Of a stretch of 64,000 bases of DNA, positions 34,569 through 44,092 are shown one piece after another. The notes beneath the pieces were generated by a model. The model saw nothing but the letters and a program-made list of their open reading frames with translations, was not told the DNA's origin and made no database searches. This stretch comes from Ornithinimicrobium cryptoxanthini (GTDB lineage Bacteria > Actinomycetota > Actinomycetes > Actinomycetales > Dermatophilaceae): contig NZ_CP099490.1 in the NCBI RefSeq assembly GCF_023923205.1, forward strand, positions 1,674,001 through 1,738,000, written 5' to 3'. The position numbers and the translations under genes were made by a program. How positions within the stretch are numbered: position 1 is the first letter of the stretch; each line of letters begins with the position of its first letter.

Positions 34569-36022
34569 AACGCCGCGTGCAGTTTGACCCCCGGGACGTC
34601 GGGTGGAACCTCGGTCGCTCCACGGCCCCGGCCGGCGTCGACCTGTGGGTGCCCTGGGACCGCACCGCTGGGGTCATCGGCCCCCAGGGGTCTGGCAAGA
34701 CCCTTGACCTGCTCACCCCGGCACTGCTGGAAGCACCAGGCGCAGCTCTGGTCACCCTCACCAAGCCCGACGACCTGCTACTGACGTTCACCGCACGCTC
34801 CGCCGGCAACCGCCCCTGCGTCGTGCTCGACCCCTTCGGGTTGGTGCCCGGGCTGCCCGAGCTGGTCTGGGACCCGATCGAGGGGTGCGTGGACCCCGTC
34901 GTCGCCGAACGGCGCGCCAAAGCCTTCACCGCCGGCACCATCAAAGGCGCCGTCGCCGAAGGGTACGGCGACCAGGCTGCCCGCTTCTACGCCGCCGAGG
35001 CCGCCAAGGTCATCCAGGCCTACTTCCACGCCGCCGCACTGACCAGACGCACCCTGGACGACGTGCTGGAGTGGGTCTCTGACCCCCGATCCATGATCGA
35101 ACCCTCAGAGATTCTGCGCACCCACCCCCAGGCCGCCCAGTTCTGGCACGGCCTGCTGCAAGGAGCCCTGCACGGTGACGAACGGACAGCCGGCAACACC
35201 GTCACCACGGTGCAGCAGGCGCTGTCGCTGTTCTTCCAGGAACCGATGCGCAAACGTTGCGTCCCCGGGCCTGGCCGGCCACCGACCAACATCGAAGACG
35301 TGATCGCCGCAGGCGGCACCATCTACATGCTCGGCCGCGAAGACCCCTACGCCTCCGCCTCCCCGCTGATGACGGCCCTGGCAGAGCACGTCCTAGACAC
35401 CGCCCTCGTCCTGGCCCAACGCTCTGGGTGGGGCCGGCTGTGCCCACCCATGCTCGCCTGCCTCGACGAGCTGCCTTCCACCGCTCCACTACCCACCCTG
35501 CGCACCCGCATGGCCAACGAACGCGCACTAGGGCTGTCGTTCATCTGGGCCGCGCAGACCCGCGCCCAGCTGGACGCGATCTTCGGCCAGCAGGAAGCGC
35601 GCTCCGTGCTCGGTCTGACCAATAACCTCGTCCTGTTCGGTGGCTCCAAAGACGTGGCCTTCAACCAAGAAGTCTCCGACCTAGTAGGCAAGGTCCGCGT
35701 CGGGCGAGCCACCTGGAACACCGGCCACCGAGGCGGACGCAGCTACTCCGCCGAAGACATCCCCGTGCTGACCGGCTCCGAGATCCGCCAGATCAAAGAA
35801 CGTCATGCGCTGGTGATCTCCGAGAACGGCAAACCAATCATGGCCAGGTTGCACCGCTGCATCGACGGCAAGGCCGGCAAGAGACTCCTGGCCGACCAGT
35901 CCATGCTGCGTGAGCAGATTGGCGGCCACCAACGTGCGGTCATCAGTTCCCAGGCCCGGACCACCGCCGCACTAGCCGCCGCCCGCCAGCACGGCCTCAT
36001 CACAGCGGAGTACGACCGGTGA
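34565..36022 (+). CDS. VirD4/TraG-like type IV coupling protein without membrane domain
   Basis: 485 residues from ATG 34565; an in-frame opening to 34103 overlaps the upstream membrane gene and has no homologous features. Walker A is GPQGSGKT (39-46) and Walker B ACLDELPS (Asp301-Glu302). Later motifs LSFIWAAQTRAQLDAIFG and EDIPVLTGSEIRQIKERHALVISE match coupling proteins. It recruits the relaxase-DNA complex to the mating channel. There is no N-terminal transmembrane pair. It ends in a GTGA overlap with the next gene. Confidence 0.92.
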   Translation: MKRRVQFDPRDVGWNLGRSTAPAGVDLWVPWDRTAGVIGPQGSGKTLDLLTPALLEAPGAALVTLTKPDDLLLTFTARSAGNRPCVVLDPFGLVPGLPELVWDPIEGCVDPVVAERRAKAFTAGTIKGAVAEGYGDQAARFYAAEAAKVIQAYFHAAALTRRTLDDVLEWVSDPRSMIEPSEILRTHPQAAQFWHGLLQGALHGDERTAGNTVTTVQQALSLFFQEPMRKRCVPGPGRPPTNIEDVIAAGGTIYMLGREDPYASASPLMTALAEHVLDTALVLAQRSGWGRLCPPMLACLDELPSTAPLPTLRTRMANERALGLSFIWAAQTRAQLDAIFGQQEARSVLGLTNNLVLFGGSKDVAFNQEVSDLVGKVRVGRATWNTGHRGGRSYSAEDIPVLTGSEIRQIKERHALVISENGKPIMARLHRCIDGKAGKRLLADQSMLREQIGGHQRAVISSQARTTAALAAARQHGLITAEYDR

Positions 36023-36675
36023 GCACACCCCACCAGACGGGAGAACAAGGACGGCGACGCTACCCCCTGGCCAGGCCCTTCCCCAGTCCGGGCCTCCTGA
36101 TCGTCCACGCCTACCGTGAGCTGGACATCGCCCTCAACGGGGACGACGCCCAACGCAAGGCGATCGGTCATCCGAGCAAGCTGCCCCGACCCTGGGACCC
36201 CGGATCCATCGAAGACCCGCCCATGCGGGCCGAGCTGTGGGAATGGCTCGCGGCTGTCGTCGAGTGGGTAAACACTGAGCACGTCTGGGATCCCTCCTAC
36301 CTCGTCCCACCGTGCTGGCCCGCCCACCCCCACCTCGTCCACGAGATCGCAGTCCTGGCCGACCAGCGTCAAAAAGCCGGCCAGGCGATCGCCAGCGACG
36401 CCCTCGAAGAATGGCACCGCTACGCGCTGCCCGCCTTTTTCGACCGCCGAAAGACCCGGCTCCGCACAGCCTGCGACAGCCGCCACCACGACTGGCCAGC
36501 CCGACCCGCGCACGTCCGCTTCCAGGACGCCAACGAGCACCGAGCACGGCAGTACACCGGTGACGTCGATCACCACCGCCACCTGCTGCAACCCCCCGAC
36601 CAGACCCAACCGGGTCCGCACCTGCGCATCGTCGACGGACACCGAATAGACCCACAGACCGGGGAGGTCCGTTGA
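36019..36675 (+). CDS. DUF4913-like hypothetical protein
   Basis: 218 residues. A central helical region, RAELWEWLAAVVEWVNTEHVWDPSYLVPPCWPAHPHLVHEIAVLADQRQ... followed by ALEEWHRYALPAFFDRR, resembles DUF4913, a small domain common on actinobacterial conjugative plasmids and ICEs. The C-terminus is His/Pro-rich and polar. Last gene of the mating operon, translationally coupled to the coupling protein. Function unknown. Confidence 0.65.
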   Translation: MSTPHQTGEQGRRRYPLARPFPSPGLLIVHAYRELDIALNGDDAQRKAIGHPSKLPRPWDPGSIEDPPMRAELWEWLAAVVEWVNTEHVWDPSYLVPPCWPAHPHLVHEIAVLADQRQKAGQAIASDALEEWHRYALPAFFDRRKTRLRTACDSRHHDWPARPAHVRFQDANEHRARQYTGDVDHHRHLLQPPDQTQPGPHLRIVDGHRIDPQTGEVR

Positions 36676-36883
36676 CTCAGTGCACGGCATGTCCCGGGCG
36701 TCCGCAGCCCGCGTCACTTGCGGCGTTATGACGCATGTCGAGGAGCGCTTGCCCAGCAGCCAGTCGGAGTCGAGTCAACGTGCGGCGCGTGGCACCACGG
36801 AGGACGCAGCTTTCAGTCAGGCCGGGAGTGAGGCATGAGCAGGTCAGATCCGGGTCGACGCTACGTGTGGCAGGCTTCCCGGC

Positions 36884-37189
36884 ATGGACTACAACGACCT
36901 CGCCGCCAAGGCCCGGCCGGCGCTCATCACCGCCTCAATGCGCCGCTCGACGATGACGTACGGCGAGCTCGCCCGCGCAATCGACCTTGACCCCGACGTC
37001 CCGCTCTCCCACCACATCCGTCGCGTGTTGGATCTGGTCAGCGAGGGCTGCATCGGCCGCAAAGAACCTTCTCTTGCAGTCCTGGTGATCAACGAGAAGT
37101 CCGGTGAGCCCGGGCCCGGGTTCCGCGCCGGCAAGACCCCTTGGCACACCGAGACCCGCCGCTGCTTCGATCGCTGGCGGCCCGCCTGA
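36884..37189 (+). CDS. Small conserved-looking hypothetical protein at the cargo boundary
   Basis: 101 residues. TYGELARAIDLDPDVPLSHHIRRVLDLVSEGCIGRKEPSLAVLVINEKSGEPGPGF has a winged-helix feel, and the TYGELA...IN...SG.PG spacing recalls alkyltransferase-like DNA-binding folds, but no catalytic Pro-Cys-His-Arg motif is present. No strong ribosome-binding site was seen. It is the first gene of the region between coupling protein and relaxase and lies just upstream of the helicase on the same strand. Confidence 0.6.
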   Translation: MDYNDLAAKARPALITASMRRSTMTYGELARAIDLDPDVPLSHHIRRVLDLVSEGCIGRKEPSLAVLVINEKSGEPGPGFRAGKTPWHTETRRCFDRWRPA

Positions 37190-37318
37190 CTTGGTATACG
37201 GTCCCGGCGGAATGACGCACGCTGAACGGCGGATGGCCCCTGTGCCCTCGTCGGCCCATCGCTATGGTCTTCGTACCGAGGGCAATCTGTGTCGTCGCCG
37301 TCTTATCGGAGGTTCGAC

Positions 37319-40015
37319 GTGGCCAACGTTGCCGAACACATCAAGGCCGCCGACGCAGTCATCTGCGCCAACATCGCCACGCTGCCCAGTCAGCGTGACC
37401 TCCTATCCCAGAACGTCCTCGGGCAGCTGCGGAACTTGGTCGAGGGCGTCGCCGTGCGCCTGCACGCCGGCAGCGGGGACGTCGAGTACAACTATGACGC
37501 CATCGAGGCTGCACTCTCCTGGGTGAAGGCGAACGGTCGACTAAATTTCGTCACGAAGTTCCACACCTTGGTGAAGCCGTCGGTCTCCCACTACACGTTC
37601 GACGGGGACACCTCGGAGCGGCTCATGCTCCGCTACTACGAGTACATGCTGCGTCTGCGCACGCTCCTGTACAACGAGGCCGGTGTCGCGGTTCTCGGCA
37701 ACCTCGAGCTGTTTCCGCTCGACCAGGACCCGGCGCTTGTCGATTACCACGAGAAGATCGCCGTCGAGATCGACAAGCCGGGCAGGGCGACCTCGGCCCG
37801 TCACGATCGGTTCTACATCCACAAGACGCGGCCGTTCGTTACCGGCGGCCGAGTGTTCTATGAGGTCACGTTCTACAAGGCCGTCAACCGGGTGAGCAAG
37901 GCCGACCGCATCATCGGGTTCACCGATATCGACATCGCGGACAACTACTCCGCGAAGCTGGGCCTTCAGGCAGCCAGCATCGAGGTCTTCGGGCAGCAGG
38001 TGCCGGTGACCCTCATCCGCAATTGGGAAGTATCCATCCGGCCGTGCGAGGTCGACCACTTCGCCAGCCTCGTCGGGAAGCCGACGAAGGTGCGGACGGA
38101 CTCTGCCGAGTACAAGTTCGTGATGACTGGCCTGACCGGCGGCTCAACCCTGCTCGACCTCGTCGATGCCTCCGACGAGTGGTACAACGACGTCAAGGCG
38201 CGGGGAACGGTCACCTCCCGGAGTCCGCAGATCTTCCCGGCTATCGACGAGGCGCGCAGCATCATCCGCGGGAAGAGACCTGGCCACAACCTCCTGCGCT
38301 ACCTGCTTCTTCGGATGCGCAACGACTGGCTGAAGGCGCAGTACCACCGGGAACCGAACACCCGCCTATCGAACCTCAACTTCAACTACGCGTGCATCCC
38401 GTTCGACGAGATGCCGTTCTGCACCGCACCGCGGGCCCACAACCCGCGGTTCTGGGACCTCATCAACAGCCTCGACACCACCGGCCGCACCCACGAACTG
38501 TTGGCTAGCCGCGTACAGCACAATGTCGAGGGCCGCGGGATTCTTTACACCCCGGTCGCCGACCTCGAGGACCTGGGCGACGTGGCTGCCCTCATCGCCA
38601 CCTACAACGGCAAGCTGTACTACAAGCACCGGCCTGCCCGGGACCTCGTCCTCGACAACGGCCACGTCTTCATCCAGAGCTATGAGGACGATACCCACGA
38701 CATCGTGACAAAGCTCCAAGCGCACGCGGCCAGCGGCATCAGCGGGTACACGGCCGCGGTCGAACAGTGGCTCAGTACGACGGCGCACACCGTGGACGAC
38801 GCCGCCAAGCGCGCAGCACTCACCACATTGTTCACTCAGTCTCGCGTGGCGCTCGTCTACGGTGCCGCCGGGACAGGGAAGACCCGCATGGTCGACCACA
38901 TCGCCAACTACTTCGGCGGGAACCAGAAACTGTTCCTCGCCAACACCCACCCCGCAGTCGAGAACCTGCGCCGCCGCGTCAGCGCCCCAGAATCAACCTT
39001 CCGGACCATCGCGAGCCACAAGCACAACCCCACCGGAGACTTCGACCTGCTCGTCATCGACGAGTGCTCGACGGTCAGCAACGCCGACCTCTTGGACATT
39101 CTGGAGAACACCAACTTCAAACTCATCGCGCTCGTCGGGGACGTCTTCCAGATCGAGTCCATCAGGTTCGGAAACTGGTTCAACATCGTGCGGTCCTACA
39201 TCGAGCCGTCTTCCATTTTCGAACTGACCACCCCGTACCGCACCAGCAGTGATGAGCTCGTCGACTTCTGGACTAAGGTCCGCAACCTCGACGAGAGCAT
39301 CACCGAGACCATCGCCCGCAACGGGTACTCGACCGTCCTGGATGACAGCCTCTTCGACCACCAATCCACCGACGACATCATCCTGGCGCTGAACTACGAC
39401 GGCCTGTACGGCATCAACAACATCAACCGGTTCTTGCAAGCCAGCAACCCCTCGCCCGCCGTCCCGTGGGGGCCTGCCGCGTACAAGGCCGGCGACCCGG
39501 TCCTGTTCGCGGACAGCAACCGGTTCAAGCCGCTGATCTACAACAACCTCAAGGGCACCATCGTCGACATCCAAGCTTACGACGGAAGCATCCAATTCGA
39601 CGTTCGCCTCGACCGGCCCGTGACCGAGTTCGACGTCGAGGGGTACTTCGACCTGCAGTGGATCTCCGATTCGACCGTGCGGTTCGCGGTCTACGACATC
39701 GACATCAGTGACGAGGACGACGACACCGACACCACCACCGTCCCATTCCAAGTGGCATATGCCGTCGGCATCCACAAGGCTCAGGGCCTGGAGTACGACG
39801 CGGTCAAGGTCGTCATCACGAGTGCCAACGAGGACGACATCACGCACAACATCTTCTACACGGCCATCACCCGGGCCCGGCAGGAGTTGCGGATCTACTG
39901 GTCGCCCGAGACGCAGCAGGCGGTCATCAGCGGGCTGCAGGCTGTGGACACCAGGAAAGACGTCGCGCTCCTATCTTCGCGAAGGGGTCTCACTCCTATC
40001 CGGCGGCGCCCCTAA
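37319..40015 (+). CDS. SF1 (UvrD/RecD-like) helicase with a large unrecognised N-terminal half
   Basis: 898 residues. GTG 37319 is preferred because CGGAGG lies about six bases upstream; an earlier GTG (37289) adds ten residues. The N-terminal half (about 1-490) has no recognised motif. Helicase motifs follow in order: motif I GAAGTGKT (515-522), motif II LLVIDECS (Asp581-Glu582), motif III LVGDVFQIESI, motif IV-like ELTTPYRTSSDEL, and motifs V/VI VAYAVGIHKAQGLEYDAV...FYTAITRARQEL. It is an ATP-driven DNA or RNA translocase. It converges on the OLD-like gene. Codon use and isolation from the mating operon suggest separately acquired cargo, probably anti-phage. Confidence 0.88.
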   Translation: MANVAEHIKAADAVICANIATLPSQRDLLSQNVLGQLRNLVEGVAVRLHAGSGDVEYNYDAIEAALSWVKANGRLNFVTKFHTLVKPSVSHYTFDGDTSERLMLRYYEYMLRLRTLLYNEAGVAVLGNLELFPLDQDPALVDYHEKIAVEIDKPGRATSARHDRFYIHKTRPFVTGGRVFYEVTFYKAVNRVSKADRIIGFTDIDIADNYSAKLGLQAASIEVFGQQVPVTLIRNWEVSIRPCEVDHFASLVGKPTKVRTDSAEYKFVMTGLTGGSTLLDLVDASDEWYNDVKARGTVTSRSPQIFPAIDEARSIIRGKRPGHNLLRYLLLRMRNDWLKAQYHREPNTRLSNLNFNYACIPFDEMPFCTAPRAHNPRFWDLINSLDTTGRTHELLASRVQHNVEGRGILYTPVADLEDLGDVAALIATYNGKLYYKHRPARDLVLDNGHVFIQSYEDDTHDIVTKLQAHAASGISGYTAAVEQWLSTTAHTVDDAAKRAALTTLFTQSRVALVYGAAGTGKTRMVDHIANYFGGNQKLFLANTHPAVENLRRRVSAPESTFRTIASHKHNPTGDFDLLVIDECSTVSNADLLDILENTNFKLIALVGDVFQIESIRFGNWFNIVRSYIEPSSIFELTTPYRTSSDELVDFWTKVRNLDESITETIARNGYSTVLDDSLFDHQSTDDIILALNYDGLYGINNINRFLQASNPSPAVPWGPAAYKAGDPVLFADSNRFKPLIYNNLKGTIVDIQAYDGSIQFDVRLDRPVTEFDVEGYFDLQWISDSTVRFAVYDIDISDEDDDTDTTTVPFQVAYAVGIHKAQGLEYDAVKVVITSANEDDITHNIFYTAITRARQELRIYWSPETQQAVISGLQAVDTRKDVALLSSRRGLTPIRRRP

Positions 40016-40220
40016 CGAGACGCAGCCCTGGCCTTCAACTCTCACGATATTCTGGGCGAAACGCGGCGGAAGGACGCACTCCGGAACGACCGACCCGCGG
40101 CATGGCAGCACGGTCCCGGCCTCGTAGAGTCGAGACGTGGTGAGCGACCTACTGTTGTTGCCCGAGCTCGCTGCTATTCGGTTCAGAGCCCATCCGGGAG
40201 CAGGGCCATGTGTCGTCTGA

Positions 40221-42130
40221 CTACTTCGGGCCCGCCTTGAATGCATCTGTGAACTTGTCGTGCAAGCCGACGAGCGCACGTTGACCGGATTGCGTGAGCC
40301 GGACGTCCGCGCGGATTAGCGCGTAGGCCATCTCGACCTTGCTCGGGGTGCGAACCCTCTTCCGCTTGGCCCAGTCGGTTAGCGCCTTGGCTACGGGCAC
40401 CCCGTCGGGGACATCGGTCGCTGTGAACCGCTTGGCCTGCCCCATCGTGTCTAGAAACTTGTTCAGCACGGTGATGTAGTCGTCGCGGTTGATGAGGTCT
40501 TCGACCGCGTGGGCCGTGGGGAGGCTGAAGATGCGGCTACCGTCGACGCCCACGGCTTTGAGAGCGGCATTGTGTTCGTTGCCGCCCTTATCGCCGTCGG
40601 TGAGATATACAACCTTGGCTGCGACTTCCTCGACGCGGATCCCTGAGCCGTGTGCGTTGGCAAGGCCCGGGGCCACCTGGTAGTCGAGGTCGTCGAGTCT
40701 TGTGGCCTTACGGACGAGGGTCGGCAGGAGCACCATGTCGGATGCTCCTTCGGCCAGCACGGCGCTGCGGCACATGGAGAACGCTGCTGCTCCTGCTCCC
40801 ATGGCGAACAGGAGCGGAGAGAATCCGGGACCTTCTCCCTCCCAGAAGTTGCTCTTGATGACGCTGGCATCTGCGTACTCTGGGTCGCGGGCGAGGACGC
40901 GGATTCCGGTGCCGAGGTCGCTGGGAAGGCACCCCGGGGAATGGGTGGTGTAGAAGACTTGGGCTGCGTCGACGCTCTTGAGTAGCACACTGACGAGGTC
41001 GGCTTGGGCGTCGTAGTGGAGGTGCGTCTCAGCCTCGTCGATGAGCAGCACAGGCGGCACCGTGTGACCGCCGGATGCGAGGAAGGCGACGAGTGCGACG
41101 AACGTCTTGAGCCCGTCGCTGCGCTCGGCGATGTTGGTGACGTCGCCGTTGCCGTGGAGTTCTTTTAGCAGGACTTCCAGAAGGGTGCCGTTGACGTTGA
41201 ACCGAACGGTAACCTTGCTCTGGTTCCATGCGTGGTCGAAAAGTTCCCGCAACCGGTCGTTGCCTCGCTCGAGGGCCGTCTCCCGCTTGGTGGAGTCACT
41301 GGTTTGGATGTGACTCCACATCTCGTCGAGGTCGATGCCCGCGAGGGTCAGCAGCCGCTCGACGGCCGGTGAGATGGCCCGGTTCTCGGGCTGGAGGTTG
41401 TAGGACGTTTCGAGGGCGCGATCCTCGTCTTCGAAGAGCACGAAGTCGGGGATGCGATTCGCGATCGCGTTCCAGACGCCTTCCGACGGGTGCGCGTCGG
41501 TGACGAGTTCGTAAATGTGGTCGAGCATCCGGCGAGCTGCGTGTCGCGGGCCCGCTTGCGGCCAACTGGCGTCTCCTTGAACCAGGCACTGAGTGACTGG
41601 ATTGCGCCGAGCCATTGAGATGACCAATCCTCATCGGGGCTTGAAAGTGCTTCGTTCACGGTCTCGGCCCACTCGTTCGGGTCATGCTGCTCCTCATCGA
41701 CGGCCGCAGCCAACTGAGCCGCCAACGTGGTAGCTGCCTTCGTGAGTCGCGCCCGGGCTAGTTCGAATGGCTTCGCCGGGCGGGTGGGACGCGGAGACAG
41801 ATCGCGGATGCGGTTGCCGTCCCGCTGCTTGTAGAGCACCAACGTGGTTGGCGCGTTGTCCATCGCAATGTCGGCAAAGGCATTCTTGTCCTCGCCGTCG
41901 AGTTCGTAGAACACCTTTACGACGGCGGAGCTGTCCGACGCGGGCGGACGGCTGCGGTTGTGGTCGATGGGTGACATTTGCCCGCCGTGGGTGAACCACG
42001 ACAGCCCACGCAGGAAGGTGGTCTTGCCTGCTTCGTTGAACCCGACTAACGCTGTCAGCGGGCCGTCAATACTCGTGGCTGTGCTGGCGAGGCGGCGATA
42101 TCCGTTGAACTCGATCCTGCTAACCCGCAC
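40221..42130 (-). pseudogene. OLD-like ATPase-TOPRIM nuclease gene with a frameshift
   Basis: Two overlapping frames encode one protein. The N-terminal part, from 42130, begins RVSRIEFNGYRRL and has Walker A GFNEAGKTT (30-38); it stays sensible to about 41,550 (SLSAWFKETPVGRKR). The C-terminal part, in another frame, runs on as MLDHIYELVTDAHPSEGVW. It includes LKTFVALVAFLASGG, Walker B PPVLLIDEAETHLH, VFYTTHSPG, and a TOPRIM domain with AVLAEGASDMVLLP and VVYLTDGDKGG. This is the OLD layout. A net one-base indel between about 41,530 and 41,575 breaks the gene; no slippery heptamer suggests programmed frameshifting. It may be a real mutation or a sequence error. If corrected, the protein would be roughly 635 residues. 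Confidence 0.82.
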
Positions 42131-42278
42131 GAAGGCTCCTGTCAGTTGCAGCTACTAGCGTTCGATAGGCGATGTCGTAAGAGGTCGCCACTCCCGTCGT
42201 TCTCCTAGAGCCGGCCATCTGACTCGCCAGCCCCTCAAGCCTGGGGTCTCGTGGATAGCCAGCGAGCTCTTGGCGTCG

Positions 42279-43481
42279 CTAGCGCCGCGTGAGTACCTGC
42301 TTAGTCTTCCATCCCTCGTACCCAAGGCCGCGGTACAACCCTGCCAGGAGGCGGTCCGCCAGCAGTGTGACATCTTGCGTCATGAGTGAGGACACCATCG
42401 CCTTCGTGTAGTCCGGTGCCTTGAATCGCACGTCGGCAGCTCGAAGGCCGTTGGTCTGTGCTGGTTTGCCCATGAGCTTCGTGCAGTGGATCCCAACACG
42501 CCACTCACCTTGGTATCCCCACTGGTTGAGGGCCAGTTCTCGGACTACTTCGATCCACTGGACGGTGAGGGTGGCGATCAGGCCATGTAGGACCGCCTCC
42601 TGTTCGTCTCCACCGGGCATGCGCCACTTGGCTGTGGCGCCGCCGCCGACGACGATGACCCGTCCGTCGTCTTTGACAGACACATAGGTCAGCCACTTTT
42701 CGTCTGTCGCTTCAACGGGGTGCGAGGTCCACGCCAGTGCAGCGCCGTCGGGGTCGTGTGCGCTACTTGGACATTGGTCAAGGCCAGCATGCCAGCCACT
42801 GGGGGTGACGCCACGGAGCGCATCTCTGAGCACGTCCGGGTCGGAGAGGTTCGCTGCGAGTATCGGCCCGACGGGCTCGGCTAGGAGGTACACGTGGCCG
42901 TTGCTCTGCTGTCCGGCGATCAACGGCAGCAATGGGTCGCGGTCTGGGAGACCTTGGAGTCGTTGTTCGAACCTGCCGTGGTGCTCGGTGCGTTGATCCA
43001 GGATGCGTCTGATCTCGGGGTCGCTCAGTGTCCGCTTGCCGTGGGCGGACCTGCCCCAATACCTGCCGTCCACCATGTGCGGGCCGTCCGCCGATGGTGG
43101 CACTGTGACGATGAGGACGGCCTTTGAATCATCGTCAGGGTTCGGGACCGGGTCGTGTACGAAGGGCGACAACGGGGGCGTGACACTTATGGCTGCCACC
43201 TGGGAGACCCTTTGGGCGATGCTGGTTGCGTCGCAGCCGACCGGTGTGCCGTCGTCGGCCACGCCGAAGATCAGGATCCCGCCGTCGACGGACAGCGAGG
43301 CGAGGTCCCGCGCTAGCTCTGTGTTGACGCCCTTGTTGGTCGGGCCGAGGCTCGCTTTGAGTTCTACCCATTGGTGTTCACCGAGCAGTCCGCCTGCCCC
43401 TGCCTCGGTGAGTTCCTCCCAGGTTGAGAGGACCGTAAGGGGTCTGCCGGGCCCGAGATAGAAGCTTGTCTTGGTGTTCAC
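42279..43481 (-). CDS. AlbA_2 (Schlafen-type) domain protein
   Basis: 400 residues from GTG. The AlbA_2/Schlafen nucleic-acid-binding domain spans about residues 35-165: EHQWVELKASLG, ELARDLASLSVDGGILIFGVADDGTPVG and a later YWGRSAHGKRTLSDPEIRRIL. Glu and Lys in VELKASL are in the place of the conserved acidic and basic residues of the fold. The C-terminal 230 residues are not recognised. It is the upstream partner of the OLD-like gene on the same strand (148-base gap), so the two are likely co-transcribed. Proteins with this domain are frequent in defence and regulatory islands. Confidence 0.82.
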   Translation of the reverse strand: MNTKTSFYLGPGRPLTVLSTWEELTEAGAGGLLGEHQWVELKASLGPTNKGVNTELARDLASLSVDGGILIFGVADDGTPVGCDATSIAQRVSQVAAISVTPPLSPFVHDPVPNPDDDSKAVLIVTVPPSADGPHMVDGRYWGRSAHGKRTLSDPEIRRILDQRTEHHGRFEQRLQGLPDRDPLLPLIAGQQSNGHVYLLAEPVGPILAANLSDPDVLRDALRGVTPSGWHAGLDQCPSSAHDPDGAALAWTSHPVEATDEKWLTYVSVKDDGRVIVVGGGATAKWRMPGGDEQEAVLHGLIATLTVQWIEVVRELALNQWGYQGEWRVGIHCTKLMGKPAQTNGLRAADVRFKAPDYTKAMVSSLMTQDVTLLADRLLAGLYRGLGYEGWKTKQVLTRR

Positions 43482-43496
43482 GCGCTGGTCCTGTCA

Positions 43497-43631
43497 CTAG
43501 TGCTCGGCGATGTATTCGTAGGCGCGGTCAAACAGGCCGTCGACGCGGTGCGTGCACGTCCCCTAAGCCATGCTAAGACTCGCCCGCTGAACCGCCTTAT
43601 CGCTGTCTTCCGGGGCAACCCGCTTCTTCAT
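43497..43631 (-). pseudogene. Small ORF with in-frame amber stop, upstream of the AlbA_2 gene
   Basis: From ATG 43631 the frame reads MKKRVAPEDSDKAVQRASLSMA, then TAG (43563-43565), then in the same frame GTCTHRVDGLFDRAYEYIAEH and a final TAG. The second half looks like a genuine C-terminus, and the stop is 15 bases before the AlbA_2 start. So a small protein of about 43 residues may have been cut by a nonsense mutation, or this is a remnant of a longer gene. Confidence 0.4.
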
Positions 43632-44092
43632 GGTCGAGACCGTAGCCGAACCGCCAACGCTCACGAACTCATGTAGGCAGCGAGGATGTAGTTGGGGTGG
43701 CGGTCGGGTCTGCCCCCGAGTGTCAACCAGACCGGGGGCAGACCCATGCGTAGACAGTCGGAAAGGACGGGGGCCATCGTTGACGGGGCGCGGACGTAGT
43801 CCCGAACGGCTCGAACGCGTCCTCACCGCCAAGTGCTCCAGGCGCCTGGAAGGGCGGCAAGCGGACGATTTCCTCGTCCACCCCCAGGACGCGCAGCCTT
43901 ACCTGGTAGATCCCAGTCGCGGCGCTGTCCCAATGGATCGCGCTCGACGCAGCAATGGTCGCACGCAGCTCGGCATCTGGTAGGGCGGACAATCGGCGGA
44001 ACTACGCTCTTGACCCTCGGACCCATGGTGAGGCTTCGCAGGGCCGGAACCGTGTCGCGACCAGCGCTTCCTCAGATAGTCTCCAAGGCATC
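43632..44092. other. Divergent promoter region between two defence cassettes
   Basis: About 460 bases between the minus-strand AlbA_2/OLD unit and the plus-strand three-component unit. A TTG-started minus-strand frame (43723-43992) reads well in places but has no family resemblance and was not accepted. The promoters for both units should lie here. Confidence 0.4.

Noticed and set aside
37319..42130. Calling the helicase and OLD-like genes a standard Gabija system
   Set aside because: Gabija genes are co-directional and its helicase is near 500 residues; here the genes converge and the helicase is about 900.
43723..43992. An 89-codon minus-strand frame (TTG start) between the two defence cassettes
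   Set aside because: Parts read like protein, but there is no ribosome-binding site or family resemblance, and the end becomes Pro/Ser-rich in the manner of a chance frame.
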